DNA of 13,374 nt from Parcubacteria group bacterium Athens0416_74 (GCA_007375785.1 VMEY01000008.1:1-13374); one strand, 5' to 3'; numbered from the stretch's first letter, positions 7,001-13,370 are shown. The notes: a model not told the origin generated them from the sequence alone. Program-made: numbers and translations.

Positions 7001-8134
7001 TTATGCGCGTTTGAGCTTGCGAAGACTGAGGCCGACTGCTACCGAGAATCCCGGTCCGATTTCCCTCAAGACATCGCCGAGAAATGCCGGTGCTTCTGTA
7101 TGAGAGAACGGGTCCGCGATTGAGACTTGCGCACTCAGAGATTCTTTCGCGGCTTCAACTATTCCGGGAAGCGCAGCGCCCCCGCCCGTCAACACGACGC
7201 TTGATACATTTTTATTGTATCGCTGCCCGTAGCTCAATAGTACCCGATTCACCTCACCGAACACACGGGACAATGTTGATAACAGTGCCTCCTTGATGCG
7301 CGCGTTCTCTTCATCGGCATAGACGCTCGAGCTCACGAGTCCCCTTTCGCGCTTGATGCGCTCCGCTTTTTCAAATTCCCAATTCATCGTCCTACCGAGT
7401 GTCTCCGTAATCTGCTGACCGCCGAGCGTGAGCAGGTGCGTCATGCGTACGATGCCGCGCTCGATGATGTACATCTTCGTCGTGCTCGCTCCAAGGTCGA
7501 CAATCATGATAGGCGCGAGTCCGTGACCGAGCGCGCTGCGAAGCGCGCTAAATATTTCTATTTCATAGAAGCCCGCGTTGAGCCCGACCGTCTCCATCAC
7601 GGACTGGTATGTGTGGAGTGTGTCGTTGTGAATTGCAACGAGCAGTACCTCCTGTCCGCGAGCCTGCATCTTGGTCTGTGTCTGAAGCTGGTCAAATGCA
7701 CTATCGGTCGCCTCATCTTGCGGAATCACAAACCAGTCGAGCGTGACCTCCGAAACCGGCACAGGGATGTATTTACGGGCCTCGATAGGCACGATTCGCT
7801 TGAGCGACTCCGCATCGACCTTGGGTAAATCGAGCACCGACACAAGGCTTGAGGAGAATGGGATTGATACGCCGGCACTTTTCGAGGTCACATTTGCCTC
7901 TTTCATGAGGTCGGCGAGGGCCTGCGCCATTTTCTCCGGCGCAAGCTTCACTACTTTGCCTATTGGCTGGTCTGCGTATGGACCGAGTGCAATCTCTCCG
8001 TATGTTTCCAGTATCGCGATGCCTCGCGAAGATCGCAACTGCACGACTTTTGCCGTCGAGCTCCCGATGTCGACACCGACGACGCTGCCCTCGTTTTTCG
8101 TACCGCCAAAAAGACCGCTCAGAGAGAACGCCAT
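7001..8134 (-). CDS. pilM: Type IV pilus assembly protein PilM (actin-like ATPase)
   Basis: The 377-residue product has the FtsA/actin-fold nucleotide motifs: phosphate-1 VVGVDIGSSTAKVVQL (19-34), phosphate-2 MIVDLGASTTKMYI (210-223) and the adenosine motif VVLTGGGAALPGI (313-325). PILM-type features also include PFSSSLVSVLDLP and EARKYIPVPVSEVTLDW. PilM is cytoplasmic, binds the PilN N-terminus and recruits the motors. This is the first gene of the pilM-to-pilC operon. ATG 8134 is chosen over the upstream TTG 8137 because a perfect TATAAT lies 6 nt before it, which would give a leaderless message. Length and motifs are complete. Confidence 0.95.
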   Translation of the reverse strand: MAFSLSGLFGGTKNEGSVVGVDIGSSTAKVVQLRSSRGIAILETYGEIALGPYADQPIGKVVKLAPEKMAQALADLMKEANVTSKSAGVSIPFSSSLVSVLDLPKVDAESLKRIVPIEARKYIPVPVSEVTLDWFVIPQDEATDSAFDQLQTQTKMQARGQEVLLVAIHNDTLHTYQSVMETVGLNAGFYEIEIFSALRSALGHGLAPIMIVDLGASTTKMYIIERGIVRMTHLLTLGGQQITETLGRTMNWEFEKAERIKRERGLVSSSVYADEENARIKEALLSTLSRVFGEVNRVLLSYGQRYNKNVSSVVLTGGGAALPGIVEAAKESLSAQVSIADPFSHTEAPAFLGDVLREIGPGFSVAVGLSLRKLKRA

Positions 8135-8140
8135 CAAGAA

Positions 8141-8146
8141 ATTATA
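8141..8146 (-). promoter_or_regulatory. Consensus -10 box (TATAAT) driving the pilM-pilC operon
   Basis: TATAAT on the minus strand ends 6 nt before the pilM ATG, so transcription should begin at the A of the start codon. It sits in the 22-nt gap between the stop of the preceding gene and pilM. Confidence 0.65.
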
Positions 8147-8156
8147 TCACGCATCC

Positions 8157-8483
8157 TCACGCCAGAGCGTCAATCTTGGCGGCTAAAATGAAATCATTCT
8201 CCGATAAACCCCCTATCGAGTGCGTCGAAAGCTCGATTTCTACTTTTCCCCAAGTAAATTCTATTTCCGGGTGATGATTCTCTTCTTCCGCGACAGCTCC
8301 TACCTTGTTTACAAACGCGAGTGCCTGCGCAAAGTCGGCAAACTTCCATGACTTCTCTATCTTCTTAGCGCCATCGGACAATTCCCATCCGTGCAACTGT
8401 GTGAGCAGCGCCTCTGCTTCGTCTTTCGTCAGCGGGAACACACCTCCCTCGCATGGTATGCACTTCTTGGCGGCCAAATCCAT
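8157..8483 (-). CDS. Pterin-4a-carbinolamine dehydratase family protein
   Basis: The 108-residue product has the usual length of this family. The C-terminal half contains EEENHHPEIEFTWGKVEIELSTHSIGGLSENDF, matching the family signature with the catalytic histidines (His70, His71, His88). The N-terminus carries CIPC (8-11) and GWEL. In organisms with aromatic amino acid hydroxylases the enzyme recycles 4a-hydroxytetrahydrobiopterin. In small-genome Patescibacteria that partner is usually missing, so the true substrate here is unclear. A TAGACT box ends 6 nt before the ATG, predicting a leaderless transcript. It is divergent from the comF-like gene and lies just upstream of the pilus operon on the same strand; readthrough into pilM is possible because no terminator is seen. 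Confidence 0.85.
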   Translation of the reverse strand: MDLAAKKCIPCEGGVFPLTKDEAEALLTQLHGWELSDGAKKIEKSWKFADFAQALAFVNKVGAVAEEENHHPEIEFTWGKVEIELSTHSIGGLSENDFILAAKIDALA

Positions 8484-8489
8484 ATGACG

Positions 8490-8510
8490 AGTCTAGCATG
8501 GGCATACAAT
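8490..8510. promoter_or_regulatory. Back-to-back -10 boxes of a divergent promoter pair
   Basis: The minus-strand TAGACT (8495-8490) serves the pterin dehydratase gene (ATG 8483) and the plus-strand TACAAT (8505-8510) serves the ComF-like gene (ATG 8514 or 8517). The two boxes are 9 bp apart, so each -35 region would fall inside or against the other gene, and the two promoters may compete for polymerase. Confidence 0.5.
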
Positions 8511-8513
8511 ACG

Positions 8514-9182
8514 ATGATGAAGAGCGCTCTCGAGACAATTCTCGATGGGTTTTCACTGCTCGTCGACAGCATACTACCCCCGCGCGCACGGACCGCTCAC
8601 GTGCGCGCTATTTCTCTGCAGGACATTCCCCTCTCCCCGACGACACACGACCTCCTGGGAGCGCGCATTACGACTCTCATGGATTATAAAGAGCGCCCGG
8701 TGCAAGACCTCGTCCAGTCGCTCAAGTACGACGGCGGAGGCAAGGCGGCACACATCCTCGCATCGGTGGTTGGCGAATATCTCATGGAAGAAATTGCCGG
8801 TGATAAGACATTTTCAACAAAAAGGATTCTCCTCATCCCGCTACCGCTCCATGCATCGCGCGCGAGGGAGCGCGGATACAATCAGATAGAGACGGTACTA
8901 GCGCGACTTCCACAAGAATTTCGCGATGGCACACACGCAGAGCTTTCGAGCGATGTACTGATGCGGACGCGCGCGACAGCGCCGCAAACGAGGCTGCATC
9001 GCAGTGAGAGGCTCAGCAACGTCGCCGGCGCATTTGCGCTTCGCAATGATATCGACCTGCGAGGTGTGCACATCTATCTCATCGACGACGTGACGACGAC
9101 CGGCGCAACACTCGTGAATGCGGCCACTCCTCTGCGGCGTGCGGGGGCAAGCGTAAATCTCATCGCGCTTGCCCGTGCGTAG
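8514..9182 (+). CDS. comF: ComF-family phosphoribosyltransferase
   Basis: The 222-residue product has a C-terminal PRTase fold with the PRPP-binding loop YLIDDVTTTGATL (188-200), plus the ComF hallmarks LIPLPLHASRARERGYNQIE (107-126) and a LKYDGGGKAA segment (70-79). ComF proteins take part in competence, acting inside the cell during uptake of transforming DNA. The N-terminus SLLVDSILPPRARTAH aligns with the start of the zinc-finger region of other ComF proteins but has no cysteines, so the double CxxC zinc finger is lost. ATG 8514 and ATG 8517 are adjacent. A TACAAT box ending at 8510 suits 8517 as a leaderless start. Longer upstream reading would run through the divergent promoter and the neighbouring gene, so it is rejected. 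It ends 18 bp from the convergent SemiSWEET gene. Confidence 0.85.
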   Translation: MMKSALETILDGFSLLVDSILPPRARTAHVRAISLQDIPLSPTTHDLLGARITTLMDYKERPVQDLVQSLKYDGGGKAAHILASVVGEYLMEEIAGDKTFSTKRILLIPLPLHASRARERGYNQIETVLARLPQEFRDGTHAELSSDVLMRTRATAPQTRLHRSERLSNVAGAFALRNDIDLRGVHIYLIDDVTTTGATLVNAATPLRRAGASVNLIALARA

Positions 9183-9200
9183 AAAGATTCTCCAAAACCG

Positions 9201-9524
9201 CTAGCCGTACAAGACCGCACCGAGAGCAACGGTGAGATTTGCTACAAACCAGAGTGAGTATGTGACCGCTATCGGCATCTCGCGATGCACGAGTCCGTAG
9301 AGTATCCATGGAATATCGAAGAGAGCCCACGTGAGCCACGTGATGAGCGAAATGCCCGCCGCTTCTTGTGTCGAATATATCAATATGATTTGCGGGAGTG
9401 TCATGACGGGCCCGAGTGTGCCGACCGCATAGACAGCGCCGTCGAGCACGCGCTTCCCCACCGTGCGCGCAGGATACGGTTCGAGAGATTTCGAGACGCG
9501 CTTACGAATGTGGAGGTGACGCAT
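9201..9524 (-). CDS. SemiSWEET/PQ-loop family small transporter
   Basis: The 107-residue product has three predicted membrane helices (about 28-50, 58-79, 84-105). The first ends in TLGPVMTLPQIILIY with the Pro-Gln pair at 44-45, followed by STQEAAGISLITWLTWALFDIPWILYGLVH. This is the pattern of bacterial SemiSWEETs, which dimerise and carry sugars or other small solutes by facilitated diffusion. The N-terminal 26 residues are basic and soluble, longer than typical. ATG 9524 is preferred to a further upstream Met because TATACT at 9537-9532 ends 7 nt before it. The substrate cannot be told from sequence. Confidence 0.8.
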   Translation of the reverse strand: MRHLHIRKRVSKSLEPYPARTVGKRVLDGAVYAVGTLGPVMTLPQIILIYSTQEAAGISLITWLTWALFDIPWILYGLVHREMPIAVTYSLWFVANLTVALGAVLYG

Positions 9525-9531
9525 TCTCGAT

Positions 9532-9537
9532 AGTATA
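9532..9537 (-). promoter_or_regulatory. -10 box (TATACT) for the SemiSWEET gene
   Basis: TATACT on the minus strand ends 7 nt before ATG 9524, again placing the transcription start at the start codon. Confidence 0.55.
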
Positions 9538-9593
9538 CGCCCTCGCAAAGCACTCGCCGAAATCGAGGCGTTTATTTCCGCACCGTTGTGTGG

Positions 9594-9599
9594 TATTTT
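9594..9599 (+). promoter_or_regulatory. Possible -10 box (TATTTT) for the tRNA region
   Basis: TATTTT with TTTATT at 9571-9576 (spacing 17) would start a plus-strand transcript near 9606. That is just before the truncated tRNA-Ser copy at 9610, not before the intact tRNA at 9770. The match to consensus is modest. Confidence 0.35.
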
Positions 9600-9609
9600 G
9601 GGCACTCAC

Positions 9610-9627
9610 GGAGAGGTGCCAGAGTGG
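9610..9627 (+). repeat. Truncated copy of the tRNA-Ser 5' end (18-bp direct repeat)
   Basis: GGAGAGGTGCCAGAGTGG at 9610-9627 is identical to the first 18 nt of the intact tRNA-Ser at 9770-9787. The copy stops there and runs into a hairpin instead of the rest of the D-arm. The two copies bound about 142 bp of inserted sequence. Confidence 0.85.
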
Positions 9628-9653
9628 GAAAAACACGAGTAAGTGTTTTTCCC
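9626..9653. repeat. Perfect 11-bp stem hairpin after the tRNA fragment
   Basis: GGGAAAAACAC (9626-9636) and GTGTTTTTCCC (9643-9653) pair perfectly around a 6-nt loop. It directly follows the truncated tRNA copy. It has a T-run in the stem but no separate T tail, so a terminator role is uncertain. Confidence 0.75.
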
Positions 9654-9720
9654 GATCCCGAAGGGACGCGTCGAAGTAAGGAGGCCGCACGGCCGACGAA
9701 CAGGCGCGAGGCGGACGAAC

Positions 9721-9744
9721 TCGTTCGACCACTCGGCAACTTCC
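9721..9744 (-). repeat. Antisense fragment resembling the 5' end of a class II tRNA
   Basis: On the minus strand the segment reads GGAAGTTGCCGAGTGG then TCGAACGA, the acceptor 5' strand and D-arm typical of Ser/Leu tRNAs. No matching AACTTCC acceptor 3' strand is found at the expected distance, so it is a fragment rather than a gene. Confidence 0.5.
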
Positions 9745-9749
9745 TGTAG

Positions 9750-9767
9750 CATGCGCGAAGCGCATGA
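9750..9767. repeat. Short hairpin before the tRNA
   Basis: CATGCGC and GCGCATG pair around a GAA loop at 9750-9766, immediately upstream of the intact tRNA-Ser gene. Confidence 0.6.
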
Positions 9768-9769
9768 GT

Positions 9770-9907
<138 letters not shown>

Positions 9908-9912
9908 GAGTA

Positions 9913-9930
9913 AGAGGGAGGAATTCGAAC
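9913..9930 (-). repeat. Inverted partial copy of the tRNA-Ser T-arm and acceptor end
   Basis: The segment is the reverse complement of tRNA positions 9837-9854 with one mismatch (17 of 18). It forms an inverted repeat with the direct fragment at 10015-10027. Confidence 0.7.
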
Positions 9931-10014
9931 AGCGGAGCGATGCGAGGCGAGCTCGCCGAGCCGCGAGCTGGTGCCTAGCCCGAGTCGAGTGGCGGCGAGA
10001 CGAGAGGCGAAGGA

Positions 10015-10030
10015 GAATCCTCCCTCTCCG
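10015..10030 (+). repeat. Direct partial copy of the tRNA-Ser 3' end
   Basis: GAATCCTCCCTCTCCG matches the last 17 nt of the intact tRNA (9841-9857) except for one missing C. With the 5' copy at 9610-9627, this places truncated tRNA ends on both sides of the intact gene. Confidence 0.75.
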
Positions 10031-10038
10031 TGGAAATT

Positions 10039-10151
10039 GGTGTCAGACACGTTTAAAGTCAGAAACTCGTTGTCTAATATCTATCTACCATCTTCTCATG
10101 CATCACCTCACCGAGTCACGGAATTGAGGTCTGTCCGACGTGTCTGACACC
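10039..10151. mobile_element. 113-bp non-coding element with perfect 14-bp terminal inverted repeats
   Basis: GGTGTCAGACACGT (10039-10052) is the exact reverse complement of ACGTGTCTGACACC (10138-10151). Each end is itself a small palindrome, GTGTC-A/T-GACAC. The 85 bp between them has no ORF. This looks like a miniature non-autonomous element, perhaps mobilised by a REP-associated or IS200/IS605-type transposase, since those recognise end hairpins. No transposase is in the window. It sits between the tRNA region and the stop of the M23 gene and could also act as a terminator structure. Confidence 0.55.
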
Positions 10152-10173
10152 TATCTCCTGCCCAATCCCTTTC

Positions 10174-11127
10174 TCACAGCCACAATCGGTCCGTATATGG
10201 ATCGATTATCCTGTTGTTCTTGTCTCGCACTTCAAAGTGGAGGTGTGCTCCTGGCGTGCCCACCTTGCCGAGATACGCTATCGTCTGACCTCTTGTGACT
10301 GGTGCGGGTTTTGCCGTCTGTAACACCTTTTCAATATCGTGGTGCAGATTGGTCGCATGAAGGAACCACGTAAAGAACCCGTTGCGCTGGTCGATGTAGT
10401 ACGTGTGGAAACCGTCCCATGCCGTTGCTTGTTTGTTGGTGCCGTCCACCGGATCAGTCAATAATGCCTTGGAGAGATCGCCATCGGCAGGAGCGAGGAT
10501 AGGTGTACCTACTGGATAGGAAAAGTCATACCCGCAGTGTCCATCATAGTTCAGATACCAGCTCGGTGCGTACTTATCGTGCATGTCATAGACGCCTACA
10601 TAGTTGATTTCTTTTTTCGCAAAGAATGGTCCCGGCTGATTCTTCGCATAGCCGAATGGTCCGGTTGTGCAGGAAGCACCATCTCCAACTTCGCCATTAA
10701 ATGCAATGACCTTCCTGTCTTTCGCTCGCAAGCCCCAACTGAACGGGGTTTTACATGTTGAATCGAGTGAGGTACCGGCATGGTCTAGCACTGCTGAAAT
10801 GCGTGCTGTACATGGGGTGAGCGGCTTTCCGGTATCATCGTTGCCTTTGATCGGAAGCGCGAGGAATGCAGTTGTTGTTGGTTTCGGTGGTGTCACTGGC
10901 GCATTTGGTACGACTTCCACATTGCCGGACCAAAAATAATTGTTGTCTGCTGTTTTGTACCACTTCGCATTGCCGTTCACACTCTCTCCGTCTGTAACAT
11001 AGCCCACGAATGCAACCGTCTTGCCTGCTTTAATGGGTACTGGTGTTGCTGTGGTGTTCGGTGCACCACTGCGGATGTTCATATCACGTAGGACACGGGC
11101 CGATCCGATTTGCTGTACAAGGTTCAT
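10174..11127 (-). CDS. SH3b-like plus M23 (LytM) family metallopeptidase without signal peptide
   Basis: The 317-residue product begins with a bacterial SH3-like region (about 10-72: VLRDMNIRSGAPNTTATPVP, then KWYKTADNNYFWSGNVEVV). A Pro/Thr linker follows (about 73-85), then a C-terminal M23 domain. Zinc-site residues are visible: His197 and Asp201 in GHCGYDFSYPVGTPILAPADG, His257 in FTWFLHATN, and His295/His297 in GAHLHFEV. Such enzymes cut peptide cross-bridges in peptidoglycan. No signal peptide or membrane segment is found at the N-terminus, unlike most cell-wall remodelling relatives, so export would need lysis, holin-like release or an unrecognised route. Four Cys residues (106, 125, 153, 198) suggest disulfides. 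TACCAT ends 8 nt before the ATG. The gene lies in the lower-GC segment after the tRNA and is divergent from vsr. Confidence 0.85.
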   Translation of the reverse strand: MNLVQQIGSARVLRDMNIRSGAPNTTATPVPIKAGKTVAFVGYVTDGESVNGNAKWYKTADNNYFWSGNVEVVPNAPVTPPKPTTTAFLALPIKGNDDTGKPLTPCTARISAVLDHAGTSLDSTCKTPFSWGLRAKDRKVIAFNGEVGDGASCTTGPFGYAKNQPGPFFAKKEINYVGVYDMHDKYAPSWYLNYDGHCGYDFSYPVGTPILAPADGDLSKALLTDPVDGTNKQATAWDGFHTYYIDQRNGFFTWFLHATNLHHDIEKVLQTAKPAPVTRGQTIAYLGKVGTPGAHLHFEVRDKNNRIIDPYTDRLWL

Positions 11128-11135
11128 GTATCTCT

Positions 11136-11141
11136 ATGGTA
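11136..11141 (-). promoter_or_regulatory. Possible -10 box (TACCAT) for the M23 gene
   Basis: TACCAT on the minus strand ends 8 nt before ATG 11127. The match to consensus is moderate, but spacing agrees with the other predicted leaderless promoters. Confidence 0.4.
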
Positions 11142-11198
11142 CCGGTTAATATTCGAATGAATAGTCGGCGTCGGTGTGCTAACAGATGTTTGTTGGAT

Positions 11199-11204
11199 TA
11201 GAAT
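11199..11204 (+). promoter_or_regulatory. Possible -10 box (TAGAAT) for vsr
   Basis: TAGAAT ends 11 nt before the chosen vsr start at 11216, giving a leader of about 4-5 nt. It falls downstream of the alternative start at 11186, which argues against that one. Confidence 0.4.
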
Positions 11205-11215
11205 CGAATAAACAT

Positions 11216-11623
11216 ATGACGGATACACTTTCGGTACAGCAGCGCAGTAGAGTGATGGCTGCAATAAAGAATAAAGGATCAATCATCGAACAGCGGGTCG
11301 CCGCCATCCTGAAAGAATACGGGGTTAGATACCGCAAGCACTCGGATAAGCTGCCAGGAAAGCCCGATTTTTATATCACGCGTCTCAGCACGGTCCTTTT
11401 TGTGGACTCGTGCTATTGGCATGGGTGTCTGGTCCACGGCTCACAGCCGAAGAGCAACAGGAAATTTTGGAAAGTGAAATTGGAACGCAACAGGGCGCGA
11501 GATAAGGAAATGAATAACGAATACCGAAGACTGGGGTGGCGAGTGATACGAATATGGGAACACGAACTCACATCTCCCATCAGCAAAAGAGTGATTAGAG
11601 CGATTGCGGCACTCAGCCGGTGA
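11216..11623 (+). CDS. vsr: Very short patch repair endonuclease (Vsr-like)
   Basis: The 135-residue product starts MTDTLSVQQRSRVMAAIKNK, the usual Vsr N-terminus, which favours this Met over one 10 residues upstream. Motifs include LPGKPDFYI with the catalytic Asp51, FVDSCYWHGC (62-71) with Cys66, His69 and Cys71, PKSNRKFWKVKLERNRARD, and GWRVIRIWEHELTSP. Vsr nicks next to T:G mismatches left by deamination of 5-methylcytosine, so it normally accompanies a C5-cytosine methyltransferase, as here. The usual WECEL zinc cysteine is replaced by His (WEHEL), a conservative change for metal binding. The stop codon is a few nt before the methyltransferase start. Vsr-fold nucleases can also serve as restriction enzymes, so a restriction role is not excluded. 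Confidence 0.9.
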   Translation: MTDTLSVQQRSRVMAAIKNKGSIIEQRVAAILKEYGVRYRKHSDKLPGKPDFYITRLSTVLFVDSCYWHGCLVHGSQPKSNRKFWKVKLERNRARDKEMNNEYRRLGWRVIRIWEHELTSPISKRVIRAIAALSR

Positions 11624-11629
11624 TACAAT
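11624..11629 (+). promoter_or_regulatory. -10 box (TACAAT) between vsr and the methyltransferase
   Basis: TACAAT immediately follows the vsr stop and ends 6 nt before GTG 11636, fitting a leaderless transcript that would allow the methyltransferase to be made independently of vsr. Confidence 0.45.
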
Positions 11630-11635
11630 GTGGGG

Positions 11636-12652
11636 GTGAAAAACGACACGAAGAAATTTCGCGCCGTCGATTTGTTCGCGGGAATCGGAGGAATGCGCCT
11701 CGGCTTCGAGCAAGCCGGCTTTCAAATCGTATATTCGAATGACATCGACACTTACGCATGCCAGACCTATCGCGCAAACTTCGGAGAAATAGATGAGAGA
11801 GACATCCGGACCGTAGACGTCGCCTCGCTGCCTGAATTCGATATTTTGCTTGCAGGGTTCCCGTGCCAGCCGTTCTCTCTCATCGGGAAACGAGACGGAT
11901 TGTCTGACCCGCGAGGCCGACTATTCAACGAGATAGTTCGGTTCTTGGATGAAAGACGGCCACGAGCGTTTGTGCTGGAGAATGTTAAGAACCTGCTGAA
12001 GCACAACAAAGGAGACACATACCGTTTTATCAAGTCGGCACTTGAAACTGCGGGCTCTGGCTATACCGTGTATGAAAACATCCTCGACTCCAAGAATTTC
12101 GGCGTACCTCAACACAGAGAACGAGCGTATATCGTGGGTATTCAGAATCCGCATCAAGAATTCGTATTCCCGCAGGACTCTTTCGACGAAAGGCCGAGTC
12201 GGGTGGGTGGTATTTTGGACCAACACGTCGATGATAAGTACTATCTATCGCAACGCTATTACGAAGGGCTTCTAGTTCACAAGGAGCGTCACAGCGCTAA
12301 GGGAAGCGGATTCGGTTGCGAGGTTCTCGATTTGGATGGAGTCTCCAATACTATCGTTTGCGGCAACATGGGACGAGAGAGGAACCTGATACAAGATCGC
12401 CCAATCTCCATCAACAAATGGGGGGTGCGCAAATTGACCGAACGAGAATGCGCCCGACTCCAAGGATTCCCCGATACGTTCACTATACCGGTGTCGCCGA
12501 CACAGGCTTACAAACAGTTTGGAAATGCGGTTACCGTACCCGTCGCCAGAGAAATGGCACGAAAGTTAAAGGCTTATTTGCGACAACAAGACCGTCTCGA
12601 AACCGTGCGACCGAAGCTTCTCACGAGGCGCGTTCCCGCTTACGCTGTTTAG
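11636..12652 (+). CDS. C5-cytosine DNA methyltransferase
   Basis: The 338-residue product carries the ordered motifs of the family: I VDLFAGIGGMRLGF (11-24), IV GFPCQPFS (74-81) with catalytic Cys77, VI ENV (115-117), VIII QHRERAYIVG (159-168), a target-recognition region (about 185-262), then IX/X RKLTERECARLQGFPD (265-280) and QFGNAVTVPV (294-303). It transfers a methyl group from S-adenosylmethionine to carbon 5 of cytosine in a specific DNA site; the site cannot be read from the sequence. GTG 11636 is chosen because of the upstream TACAAT; GTG 11630, two codons earlier, is the alternative. It follows vsr directly, with no recognisable restriction enzyme on this strand. Its last 32 bp overlap the convergent zinc-ribbon gene. 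Confidence 0.93.
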   Translation: MKNDTKKFRAVDLFAGIGGMRLGFEQAGFQIVYSNDIDTYACQTYRANFGEIDERDIRTVDVASLPEFDILLAGFPCQPFSLIGKRDGLSDPRGRLFNEIVRFLDERRPRAFVLENVKNLLKHNKGDTYRFIKSALETAGSGYTVYENILDSKNFGVPQHRERAYIVGIQNPHQEFVFPQDSFDERPSRVGGILDQHVDDKYYLSQRYYEGLLVHKERHSAKGSGFGCEVLDLDGVSNTIVCGNMGRERNLIQDRPISINKWGVRKLTERECARLQGFPDTFTIPVSPTQAYKQFGNAVTVPVAREMARKLKAYLRQQDRLETVRPKLLTRRVPAYAV

Positions 12653-13370
12653 CCGCACTCATTCCGCTTTTTGCATACTGTTGAAAGCAAACGCGGCAAT
12701 ACACGGCACCCGCTTTCGTCGCAAAGAGATCCCGCTTGTATTTCTGTCTAGCCTCGTTCCTTGAAATGGAGCATTGATCGCATTTTTCACCATGCTCGAC
12801 TATCATTTTCTCTCTGTTTGCGACCTCGTCGCTGCAGCTCTCACATATGCCTTTCTTGAAATGCGGAGCGTCAGTCTTTCCGCATTTCAGACAACGCTCG
12901 TACAAACGGCTCCACTCATGATGCTTATAGCTACCCAACTTTCTACCGGTCATCTCGCTGAAACAGCCTTTACAGAAGACCTCACGCTTCTTGGTGATAT
13001 AGAAGTCGCGACCGTATAGCGCCGCGGCTTCGTATCGATTTCGCCCGCACTTATCACACTTGTTACCGTGTGCAGTGATGATCGACTCGCGTCGTTCGCC
13101 CCGAAAGCCGCCCTCGCATTGTTCGCAGAGTCCGTGTCGCAGGTGCGGGATGGTTGTGGTTCCGCATTCGCGGCAAGCCGAGTAGTATCTGCTCCACCCC
13201 TTCTTCTTGGGCTCTTTCTTGGGGTTCTTGACGATTCGCTTCGAATCTTGCGCACTCTTTCGCTTCTTCGATTCTTCTTCCAGCAATACATCAGGGTTCA
13301 TCTCGATTCCTTTCTCAATGGATTCGTTCACTCCCATTTGTTTAACGGTCCAAATGACAATCTGTCGCAC
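12621..13370 (-). CDS. Duplicated double zinc-ribbon protein of unknown function (5' end possibly outside window)
   Basis: Up to 249 residues can be read from GTG 13370; the frame is open to the right edge, so the true start may lie outside. ATG 13337 and ATG 13301 (preceded by AAGGA) are alternatives. A charged, Lys-rich N-terminal region (about 30-57) precedes two copies of a module of about 93 residues. Copy 1: W59-S-R, Cys66/69, PH 75-76, Cys82/85, HG 101-102, Cys105/108, Cys133/136. Copy 2: W153-S-R, Cys160/163, PH 169-170, Cys176/179, HG 193-194, Cys197/200, Cys225/228. Spacings between copies are 94 for the first two pairs and 92 for the last two, giving four predicted zinc ribbons. 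Both copies share RD-F/L-x-x-TK before the last pair. No nuclease or HNH motif is seen. The basic tail and zinc ribbons suggest nucleic-acid binding (inference). It converges on and overlaps the methyltransferase. Confidence 0.75.
   Translation of the reverse strand: MRQIVIWTVKQMGVNESIEKGIEMNPDVLLEEESKKRKSAQDSKRIVKNPKKEPKKKGWSRYYSACRECGTTTIPHLRHGLCEQCEGGFRGERRESIITAHGNKCDKCGRNRYEAAALYGRDFYITKKREVFCKGCFSEMTGRKLGSYKHHEWSRLYERCLKCGKTDAPHFKKGICESCSDEVANREKMIVEHGEKCDQCSISRNEARQKYKRDLFATKAGAVYCRVCFQQYAKSGMSAAKQRKRERAS

Noticed and set aside
9911..10030. Possible complete tRNA on the minus strand between the inverted tRNA fragments
   Set aside because: The TTCGAAT loop is present but the T-stem and acceptor do not pair properly and no anticodon arm can be drawn; it is treated as repeat fragments.
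11149..11742. 12-mer ATATTCGAATGA occurring at 11149-11160 and 11731-11742
   Set aside because: A few identical 12-mers are expected by chance in 13 kb, and one copy is inside the methyltransferase coding sequence.
12621..13370. HNH endonuclease in the zinc-ribbon protein
   Set aside because: The paired cysteines recall HNH zinc sites, but no His-Asn-His catalytic pattern is present between them.
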